In this document: piece after piece, positions 1 through 5,730 of the stretch
How the letters are laid out: each line of letters opens with the position of its first letter
Position numbering within the stretch: the stretch's first letter is position 1
DNA from: Candidatus Aminicenantota bacterium
Lineage (GTDB): Bacteria; Acidobacteriota; Aminicenantia; Aminicenantales; Aminicenantaceae
Assembly (NCBI GenBank): GCA_030627155.1
Contig: DAOUSP010000054.1
Span: forward strand, 1-7,393
DNA: 7,393 nt
Reading direction: 5' to 3'
The notes under the pieces: generated by a model
The model's database searches: none
The model's input: the letters and a program-made list of their open reading frames with translations, nothing else
What the model was told of the DNA's origin: nothing
Translations under genes and position numbers: made by a program

Positions 1-214
1 AATAAATTGTCAAGAACTTATTTTCACTAAATTGTTTAAAAATAATAAGTTAGCTTTAATTAACACACTATTTAGTACTACTTCATACATTTCTCCTTAT
101 ATATTGAGTCGGAAATAGAGGGAAAAAGTTGTAAATAAATTTAAAAAAATAGAAAATTATTTGAAATCCCAGATGAAATTTAAAGAAAGAGAATGACAGT
201 TTTCTTTGTTACGG

Positions 215-1648
215 CTATGTTACAGGAATATGCTTTTCTTCCTTTTTAAGTAATGTAACAAGTATTGCCAGAGTCATAGCAACAATAAATGTAACAGCTC
301 TTGCTGTAATCATCTTGTCCAGGCCAGAGACTATCCATATGACTGTTGTGGTGAGGCCTGTAAAAAGAGCAGTCACAACGCCTGATGAGCCAAAACGGTC
401 CCAGTAAAAAGAGAGAAGTACTGCAGGAGCAAATGAGCAGCCAATGCCTGCCCAGGCATAACTGACTATATAATAAATTAAATCCGAAGTTGTAAGAGCA
501 AGGATTAGCGAGAAAATTCCGATTCCCAGAGTTGCGATGCGGGAAATTGTGAGAAGCTTGCCATCTGGTGCCTTTCCCTTCTTGATGATACCTTTATAGA
601 TATCCTGGCTGACAGAGGATGCTGCAACTAACAGCATGCTCTGGGCAGTGGAAACCATGGCTGCTACAGCACCTGCCAGAAGGATTGCTGCGAGCCACCA
701 GGGAAACAGCTGTTTCAGTATATAAGGAAGAATCATTTCTTCGTCAGGAACTGCGTTAGGTCCAAAAAGCACAAGCCCACCCATTCCGATGATAACGACT
801 CCAATGTAGGCAAGCAAGGTCCAGCTAACGGCAATATTCCTTCCAATTTTCACGTTACGGTCATCTCGCATTCCCATAAAACGGGCATTGAGCTGGGGTT
901 GGCCTCCAAGATAGCCAAAGAACCAGGCGAGATTATTAAAAATGAGTAATCCTGCGGCAAAGCCAGTTAGCCCTCCTGTCAATGAACCTGCTCCTCTGCT
1001 GGCAGCAGCAACTGCTTCAGGAATGCAGTACGGCCCGGAAAGGATATGAATGATGATAACAATTGGAGTTACAACGAGTGTTGTGATCATGAGAATTGAC
1101 TGGAATGTGTCTACTGCTACGACACTTATAAACCCTCCGATAGTGGCATAGACAAGGATTACAGCGGCTGCAATGATCTGGCCCCAAAAGGGATTGAGGC
1201 CGAATGTTGTGAAAATGGTCTTTCCTGCTCCAGCAAACTGAGCGCCGACATAAAATATGAAGAAGAAGACTATAATCAGTGTAGAAAGTATCCTGATAGT
1301 ATTTGCTTTTTGAGGGAATTTAGCAGAAAAGTATTCAGGCATTGTTAATGAGTTATATTTGCTGGCTTCTCGACGGAATTTTCTGGCAAGGACAATCCAG
1401 GCTGTGCTTATACCTAAAAGGCACCCCACGCCTATCCATATGCCTGAAATACCATGGGCATATATGAAACCTGTGAGCCCGAGCAACAGCCATGCTGATT
1501 CTCCTGTGGCACGCTCAGACAGAGCGAGCATCCACCCGGGCAATTTTGAGGCACCCAGGACAAAGTCAGATTGAGTCTTGGTTCTCAAGGCCTGCCAGAG
1601 GCCAAGGGCCATTGTTAATACAAGGTAACCTACAAAGATAATAATCAT
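215..1648 (-). CDS. PutP-like sodium:solute symporter (SSS family)
   Basis: This is a 477-residue, highly hydrophobic inner-membrane protein of the sodium:solute symporter family, closest in motif layout to the Na+/proline symporter PutP, which is about 500 residues. The family uses the sodium gradient to import a small organic solute. Recognisable blocks are a TM2 segment, ALSERATGESAWLLLG (42-57), DTFQS with Asp180 (PutP Asp187), GQPQLNARFM (249-258), and MVSTAQS (331-337), whose Ser333/Thr334 match the Na2-site Ser340/Thr341 of PutP. SYAWAGIGCSFAPA (396-409) is also typical. PutP Asp55 is replaced by Gly49, with Glu50 next to it, so the substrate may not be proline. The ATG follows AGGGGG and begins right at the first membrane helix. 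It lies 28 bases after ndk, so co-transcription is likely. Two sampled 60-base rows of this gene are 43-53% GC, against 28-40% in the pilin genes. The family call is firm; the substrate is inferred only loosely. Confidence 0.93.
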   Translation of the reverse strand: MIIIFVGYLVLTMALGLWQALRTKTQSDFVLGASKLPGWMLALSERATGESAWLLLGLTGFIYAHGISGIWIGVGCLLGISTAWIVLARKFRREASKYNSLTMPEYFSAKFPQKANTIRILSTLIIVFFFIFYVGAQFAGAGKTIFTTFGLNPFWGQIIAAAVILVYATIGGFISVVAVDTFQSILMITTLVVTPIVIIIHILSGPYCIPEAVAAASRGAGSLTGGLTGFAAGLLIFNNLAWFFGYLGGQPQLNARFMGMRDDRNVKIGRNIAVSWTLLAYIGVVIIGMGGLVLFGPNAVPDEEMILPYILKQLFPWWLAAILLAGAVAAMVSTAQSMLLVAASSVSQDIYKGIIKKGKAPDGKLLTISRIATLGIGIFSLILALTTSDLIYYIVSYAWAGIGCSFAPAVLLSFYWDRFGSSGVVTALFTGLTTTVIWIVSGLDKMITARAVTFIVAMTLAILVTLLKKEEKHIPVT

Positions 1649-1676
1649 TGCCTTGTTTTCCCCCTAAAGATTTTGT

Positions 1677-2093
1677 TTATTTATTTCCTTTGTTCTTAAA
1701 GAAAAAATCTATTTCCCAAATGGCTGTTGTTGGGCTGTCAGATCCATGGACAGCGTTGCGTTCTATAGAGAACCCGTAGGCATGGCGGATGGTTCCTGGC
1801 TCAGCTAAAGCCGGGTCTGTAGCGCCCATCACGGTGCGCCAATGATAAATGGCATTTTCTCTTTCCAAAACCATCACTATGATTTTTCCAGAGGACATGA
1901 AGTCAGTTAGACTCTCATAAAAAGGTTTTGCTTTATGGACAATATAAAAACCCTGGGCTTCTTCTTTTGTTAAGTGAAGCATTTTCATCTCACAGATAAT
2001 AAATTCTTCATCCTCGATCCTCTTGATGATTTTGCCGATTACTTTCTTTTTTATGGCGTCTGGTTTAATTATAGCTAAAGTTTTTTCGACCAT
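1677..2093 (-). CDS. ndk: Nucleoside diphosphate kinase
   Basis: This gene encodes a complete 138-residue cytosolic enzyme, the usual bacterial length. It moves the gamma phosphate from ATP to nucleoside diphosphates through a phosphohistidine and so balances NTP and dNTP pools. The phosphorylated residue is His116 in NAVHGSDS. Other family residues are present: Lys10 in the TLAIIKPDA start, Tyr50, Phe58, Arg86, Thr92 in GATDP, Arg103 in GTIRHAYG, and Asn113. The ATG has a strong AAAGGAG ribosome-binding site about 6 bases upstream. A promoter candidate (TTGACT-N17-TATATC) lies about 80 bases upstream of the coding region. The symporter gene follows 28 bases downstream on the same strand. No oddities are visible in the protein. 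The pairing with a solute symporter is not a conserved functional pairing that I know of. Confidence 0.98.
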   Translation of the reverse strand: MVEKTLAIIKPDAIKKKVIGKIIKRIEDEEFIICEMKMLHLTKEEAQGFYIVHKAKPFYESLTDFMSSGKIIVMVLERENAIYHWRTVMGATDPALAEPGTIRHAYGFSIERNAVHGSDSPTTAIWEIDFFFKNKGNK

Positions 2094-2180
2094 TTTTACT
2101 CCTTTGAAACTCTATTTGCTATAGACTTTATTAGATGAAGATTGAAATTTTCTTGCTTCTTTCATAATTAAGTATTATTT

Positions 2181-2209
2181 GATATATCTTAATAAATCCA
2201 TTGAGTCAA
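2181..2209 (-). promoter_or_regulatory. Predicted sigma70-type promoter for ndk and the symporter
   Basis: Read on the minus strand, TTGACT (2209-2204) is separated by 17 bases from TATATC (2186-2181). This gives 5/6 and 4/6 matches to consensus. The predicted transcription start is near 2174, which leaves an 80-base leader before the ndk ATG. The -35 element lies inside an 11-base palindrome (2200-2210). Confidence 0.5.
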
Positions 2210-2257
2210 TCTCTGGCTTTAGATTTTTAAAAAATCTTTTATGATTTTTTTGCTTCG

Positions 2258-2286
2258 TTGACACATAAAGCATGGTTCCGTACAAT
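2258..2286 (+). promoter_or_regulatory. Strong sigma70-type promoter of the QueG-like gene
   Basis: TTGACA (2258-2263) is followed by exactly 17 bases and then TACAAT (2281-2286), a 6/6 plus 5/6 match at ideal spacing. A/T tracts at 2221-2251 could act as an UP element. The predicted +1 is about 2293-2295, and the downstream ATG begins at 2295, so the transcript would have essentially no 5' leader. Confidence 0.75.
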
Positions 2287-2294
2287 CAGTTCTG

Positions 2295-2975
2295 ATGAGT
2301 TTAGAGAAAGATTACTATGAGAGTTTAAAAAAATTTGTTTTAGACCAGGGATTCTCTCTTTTTGGCGTCGCAGGAATTTCTGAAGTCAAGCATGAGTTTG
2401 CTTTGAGTCAAGAATCGTTGAAAAAGTTTGATAAAGCCATTTGTCTTGGGAAAAGACTTTTGGATTCTGTAATAGAGGATATTCAGGACAAGCCTACACG
2501 AATTTATTTTCATCATTACCGCCAGATAAATTTTTTTCTGGATAGAGGGGCCTTCGTTACAGCTAACCGTATTCAAGAGCTTGGGTTTCAAGCTCTTCCT
2601 ATTCCTGCTTCACAAATCATTGACTGGGAAAAACAGAGAGGTCATTTGCCTCATAAAAAAGTGGGCGCTCTTGCTGGGTTAGGTTGGATTGGACGGAATA
2701 ATCTTCTTGTGAACAAAAAATTCGGAGCGCGTTTTCGACTTGTCACGATTCTTACAGATATGCCCCTTAAAGAAGATAAAGCTTGTGAAGGAGATTGTGG
2801 TTCCTGTCAAAAGTGCTTGAATGTATGTCCGGCTCAGGCCATACGGCCTCTAAGAGAGGACTTTGATTATATGGCCTGTTTTGAACAGCTAAAAGAATTT
2901 AACCGCAGGGGATTCGTTGGGCAGTACATTTGTGGAATTTGTGTTAAAGCATGTAAGGGGTTTTCAGAGGAATAG
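2295..2975 (+). CDS. QueG-related double [4Fe-4S] cluster protein, short form
   Basis: This 226-residue protein belongs to the superfamily that includes epoxyqueuosine reductase QueG. The HKKVGALAGLGWIGRNNLLV block (120-139) and the following RFRLVTILTDMPL match that family. Two ferredoxin-like clusters are predicted. The first uses Cys168, 171, 174 and 178 (CxxCxxCxxxCP); the second uses Cys195, 213, 216 and 220 (C...CxxCxxxC). An extra Cys164 sits just before the first set. True QueG is about 380 residues, with a C-terminal HEAT-like tail and a catalytic Asp in an FVDSAP-type motif. Here the tail is absent and the aligned motif reads IPASQ, so queuosine reduction is not supported. A redox role is likely but unassigned. 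The ATG has no visible Shine-Dalgarno sequence, an in-frame stop lies at 2259-2261, and the promoter ends 8 bases before the ATG. It is convergent with the next gene, 3 bases apart. Confidence 0.85.
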   Translation: MSLEKDYYESLKKFVLDQGFSLFGVAGISEVKHEFALSQESLKKFDKAICLGKRLLDSVIEDIQDKPTRIYFHHYRQINFFLDRGAFVTANRIQELGFQALPIPASQIIDWEKQRGHLPHKKVGALAGLGWIGRNNLLVNKKFGARFRLVTILTDMPLKEDKACEGDCGSCQKCLNVCPAQAIRPLREDFDYMACFEQLKEFNRRGFVGQYICGICVKACKGFSEE

Positions 2976-2978
2976 TTT

Positions 2979-3530
2979 TCATTTTTTTCTGCATGGAACC
3001 CAGATTTCAGTCTTCCTTTCTTGTGAACCGGATGTTTCGGAAGGAACATCGAGAAACATTTCCATAATTGGGCCTGATTGGATATAGTCGTTATCTTCCA
3101 TCCATTGGAAAATATCTTGATATATTTGTTCACTTTCTTCATATGAACCAACATATATAGTTGATACTACAAGAGTATGATTCCATTCTTTAACTTCAAG
3201 GGGATCTCTGGCCATGATAGGAGTACTAACTATGAATCCAACCTCCCACTGGAGGTCACCAGGTTTTGTTACTCCTGGAACGTTATGAAAAATCCCAAAT
3301 ATAGGCCCAGCTGGAAAAATGTTTTGATTTCTTGAATTATACATTAAGATACTTATAACTTGAGGGATATCAGAATAAGGACCTTTATGAGAGATAGAGC
3401 AGTAAAAGAAAGGAATGATTTCTTTTAGAGTGATATTTCCTTCATTTGATATTGACTTTTCATGGCACAAACCAAGGGAAGCAAATATAGTTAGAAAACA
3501 TAAGAGAAAAATAAAAATTGATTGTCGCAT
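2979..3530 (-). CDS. Exported GyrI-like (AraC effector-binding-like) domain protein
   Basis: This 183-residue protein has a hydrophobic N-terminal signal sequence (about residues 4-22) followed by a GyrI-like/SOUL-fold ligand-binding domain. Two half-repeats typical of this fold are visible. The first runs from SISHKGPYSDIP through GPIFGIFHNVP to WEVGFIV (Glu96). The second runs from STIYVGSYEESEQIY through GPIMEMFLDVP to KTEIWVP (Glu175, the position often used to contact ligand in the family). Family members bind small molecules, either alone or fused to AraC/MerR-type regulators. This one has no DNA-binding domain and appears to work outside the cytoplasm, which suggests ligand binding or sequestration; that role is inference. 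Cys22 after SLGL is a poor lipobox, so lipid attachment is doubtful. The ATG has GGAGG 6 bases upstream and an extended -10 promoter close by. Confidence 0.8.
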   Translation of the reverse strand: MRQSIFIFLLCFLTIFASLGLCHEKSISNEGNITLKEIIPFFYCSISHKGPYSDIPQVISILMYNSRNQNIFPAGPIFGIFHNVPGVTKPGDLQWEVGFIVSTPIMARDPLEVKEWNHTLVVSTIYVGSYEESEQIYQDIFQWMEDNDYIQSGPIMEMFLDVPSETSGSQERKTEIWVPCRKK

Positions 3531-3567
3531 TGCACCCTCCTCAAAGAGAAAATCGCAATCCTTTTCT

Positions 3568-3576
3568 ATTATAGCA
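3568..3576 (-). promoter_or_regulatory. Extended -10 promoter of the GyrI-like gene
   Basis: On the minus strand the sequence reads TGC-TATAAT, a perfect -10 hexamer with the TGn extension. The -35 is weak: the best is TTAAGC at 3597-3592 with an 18-base spacer. The predicted start is near 3561, giving a leader of about 30 bases that contains the GGAGG ribosome-binding site. An 11-base palindrome at 3584-3594 overlaps the spacer and -35 region and could be an operator. Confidence 0.6.
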
Positions 3577-3679
3577 CAATATGAGCCATTGGCTTAATGT
3601 AAATATCCGGGTTGTTTTTTGATGAATGCTCAGGAGTAGAGTCCGTGATTTAGGAGGAATGATGAAGAAAAGTAGAAGT

Positions 3680-4135
3680 TTATATCTCTGTTATTTTTAT
3701 CCTTCCTGAAATCGCAAGTGTTATCTTGTATTTTCCCCAGGAATTAAAAACGTAGATAGAAGCCAAGTTCGACACTGTTCCTCCTGGATAAAAAGTAGGA
3801 GTATTATTGGCTTGAACAGTAACGCCGTCAAGGAAATATTTTTGTCCTGGCTGCCATTTGTTTTGACTCTCATCATATTTTTCAAGGAAGTAGCTATAGT
3901 CGTTAAAAGTTATTCTGATTTTAGTCCCGTCAAAGATGGCTTTGTACCTGGCGAAATTCATACGAGAATGAATTTCCCAAACAGCACGTTTAAGTTTATA
4001 TTTTGGAGAGAGATTAAGAAAAGAATATGACATGATTCCAATAAAAACAGCCAAAAGAGAAACCGCAACCAAGAGTTCAATCAAAGAAAATCCTGATGTT
4101 ATCCTGCCGGTGAATGGTTTTTTACTGTAGGTCAT
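3680..4135 (-). CDS. FimT/GspH-like minor pseudopilin
   Basis: This 151-residue pseudopilin has a class III signal peptide cut by prepilin peptidase at SG^FSLIELL (after Gly15), which puts the conserved Glu at +5 (Glu20). A membrane/assembly helix spans about 16-38, and a GspH/FimT-type globular domain follows (RAVWEIHSRMNFARYKAI, then FYPGGTVSN and a C-terminal GRIKI strand). Such proteins sit near the tip of type IV pili or type II secretion pseudopili. I chose the ATG at 4135 over the in-frame ATG at 4150. The former overlaps the upstream stop codon as ATGA and has GGAAGGA 6 bases upstream, whereas the latter has no good ribosome-binding site. Translational coupling to the upstream gene is therefore likely. 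It is the last gene of the four-gene operon, and I see no clear terminator after it. Confidence 0.87.
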   Translation of the reverse strand: MTYSKKPFTGRITSGFSLIELLVAVSLLAVFIGIMSYSFLNLSPKYKLKRAVWEIHSRMNFARYKAIFDGTKIRITFNDYSYFLEKYDESQNKWQPGQKYFLDGVTVQANNTPTFYPGGTVSNLASIYVFNSWGKYKITLAISGRIKITEI

Positions 4136-5730
4136 ATCATATCCTTCCATTCTTGTGTTTTAAAGAATAAAATCGACAGCACAGGTTTTGTTGTTTTTGG
4201 CGCATTTTCCAGCAGGCTTTCATCCGTTAAAAATCGGTCATCAAACGAGATTTTAAGTTCGTTGTTATTCGAACTGTAATCAGATATATGAAGGCTTCCT
4301 GAAATGTGAACGGTTTTTCCTTTCCCTTGGATAGCAAACCCGTTGCCTGCAGCCGTTATAGAGGCTTGAATTTTTATATCCTGAGGGGAATCTTCGCCAA
4401 TAATGATCTTCCCCTCTTTTAAGCTTTCGTCCAAAAAATCTTGGCCTGTAGTAAAGATTACAAGTTGAGAAGTCGAGTCTTTTGCATAAGGAACTCCTTC
4501 TTGCCATGTAATTCCTTGGTGAAGGATGTGGGAGCTGATTGTTATTTTATCTGATGAAATGAGAGTCAAGTTTATCCCTTGGAGGATGCAAGGTGTTTCA
4601 TCAGAAACCATAGTTATTTCTCCGGTTGGTTCCACAAAGCCACCTCCAAGTGATTTGATTTCCCCATTCACAACGATAATTCCCCTGGGGTTGAAGTCAT
4701 AAGACTCGATTTTCGCAGGAGTTGAAAAAATTGTTTTTTGTTCATGTGGATTGAATCTTAAAATCCATGCACCTTCAGATGTAAGAAAAGAGATTACCTG
4801 AAAAGAATCCTGGATAGCCAAGATCATCTCATCTACATCGCCCTGGACGAATAAGCCTCCTAAACCCAAGTCGTCTTTTATTAGATAAACTCCTTGTGGG
4901 ATTGGATCATTGCTCTCTTCTAATCCCAAGGCTCTTCTGACTTGAGCAGGAGATAGATTCTGAGGATAAAATATTTCTGTCTTTAATGCTTTATTTAACT
5001 GCTCTGGAGCTTCTTTAGGCAGGATTTTCTCTTCGGAGAAATTCATTTTCGTAGAAGTTGAAGAGAAACTTGAAGGAAGAAGTTCGATGTTATTTTCCTC
5101 TAAAAAATTTTCTTTTTCTTTTAACCTTAGTTTCTTTTCGAGCAGCACAGGAAGCATAGGCAAAGGAATCTTTCCTACAGAAATCCCGATTGATACTTCA
5201 AGAGAGGAAGCCCTTTTTGGAGAGAAATTATCTAATTTCCCTTCTGAATAGATGTTTGCTAAATAAATAGCGTTGAAATAATCATTTTTGTCCTGTATTT
5301 TTTCAGGATAAAAAGTTGTAAGTGTTTCCCAGTTGAATTGCTTCCAGTGTTCTTTATATAAAAGAGGCAAATCCTGCCCTGATATCATTTGTAAAGTTTT
5401 GAGCCCCATGTTAAGAGCATCTTGTTTAAGCTCAATCTCTTTCTCTTCAGAAAGGATAATGGGCGAAGTGCTTTGCATGAACATATTGAATAACTGGGTG
5501 AAACCTTGCTTAATCCCATTCTCAGAGGCGTAACCGAGAAGAAGCGAATTTTTTTTAAAAGAACTCAATTTGATATAGATTTGAGTAAGATGGAGCATGC
5601 TCAATCCTAATGTGGAAAATATAAGAAAAATAAAAACAGCCCAAAGAGTTGATGTGCCTTTTACCCTTCCTCTATTTTGTTCAAAGAAAAAAAGCAAGAG
5701 CGATATTTTTTGGAAAGACGGAAATTTCAT
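4132..5730 (-). CDS. PilX/GspK-like pilus tip protein with large unknown ectodomain
   Basis: This is a 532-residue protein. The reading frame stays open to 5817, but the ATG at 5730 has AAGGAG 8 bases upstream and is the better start. After a basic stretch (NRGRVKG, 19-25) comes a hydrophobic helix (about 26-50, TSTLWAVFIFLIFSTLGLSML). This resembles the N-termini of PilX and GspK, which have a prepilin-type helix but lack Glu+5. Cleavage after Gly25 is possible but not certain. Residues about 50-280 are mixed and partly helical. From about 289 (GLGGLFVQGDVDEMILAI) to the end the protein is strand- and glycine-rich, with motifs such as RGIIVVNGEIKSLGGG and VHISGSLHISDYSS that suggest a beta-solenoid-like surface domain. 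GspK is usually near 320 residues, so this protein is much larger. It may resemble DUF4900-type proteins, which I cannot check. It overlaps the upstream gene by 50 bases and the downstream gene by 4. Confidence 0.75.
   Translation of the reverse strand: MKFPSFQKISLLLFFFEQNRGRVKGTSTLWAVFIFLIFSTLGLSMLHLTQIYIKLSSFKKNSLLLGYASENGIKQGFTQLFNMFMQSTSPIILSEEKEIELKQDALNMGLKTLQMISGQDLPLLYKEHWKQFNWETLTTFYPEKIQDKNDYFNAIYLANIYSEGKLDNFSPKRASSLEVSIGISVGKIPLPMLPVLLEKKLRLKEKENFLEENNIELLPSSFSSTSTKMNFSEEKILPKEAPEQLNKALKTEIFYPQNLSPAQVRRALGLEESNDPIPQGVYLIKDDLGLGGLFVQGDVDEMILAIQDSFQVISFLTSEGAWILRFNPHEQKTIFSTPAKIESYDFNPRGIIVVNGEIKSLGGGFVEPTGEITMVSDETPCILQGINLTLISSDKITISSHILHQGITWQEGVPYAKDSTSQLVIFTTGQDFLDESLKEGKIIIGEDSPQDIKIQASITAAGNGFAIQGKGKTVHISGSLHISDYSSNNNELKISFDDRFLTDESLLENAPKTTKPVLSILFFKTQEWKDMI

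Noticed and set aside
182..218. AAAGAAA...TTTCTTT inverted repeat as terminator of the symporter
   Set aside because: It is A/T-rich with a long loop and is not followed by a clear T-run on the minus strand. It is too weak to call.
2221..2240. AGATTTTT/AAAAATCT palindrome followed by T bases as a terminator
   Set aside because: The stem is almost all A/T with almost no loop, and it lies between divergent promoters where no transcript should end. An A/T-rich upstream element is more likely.
2867..3154. Minus-strand 95-residue frame across the convergent gene ends
   Set aside because: It overlaps the QueG-like gene in antisense and the GyrI-like gene in another frame, and it shows no family features.
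4136..4150. Start of the FimT-like gene at the ATG at 4150
   Set aside because: The GGAAGGA in these bases is better read as the ribosome-binding site for the ATG at 4135, which overlaps the upstream stop as ATGA.
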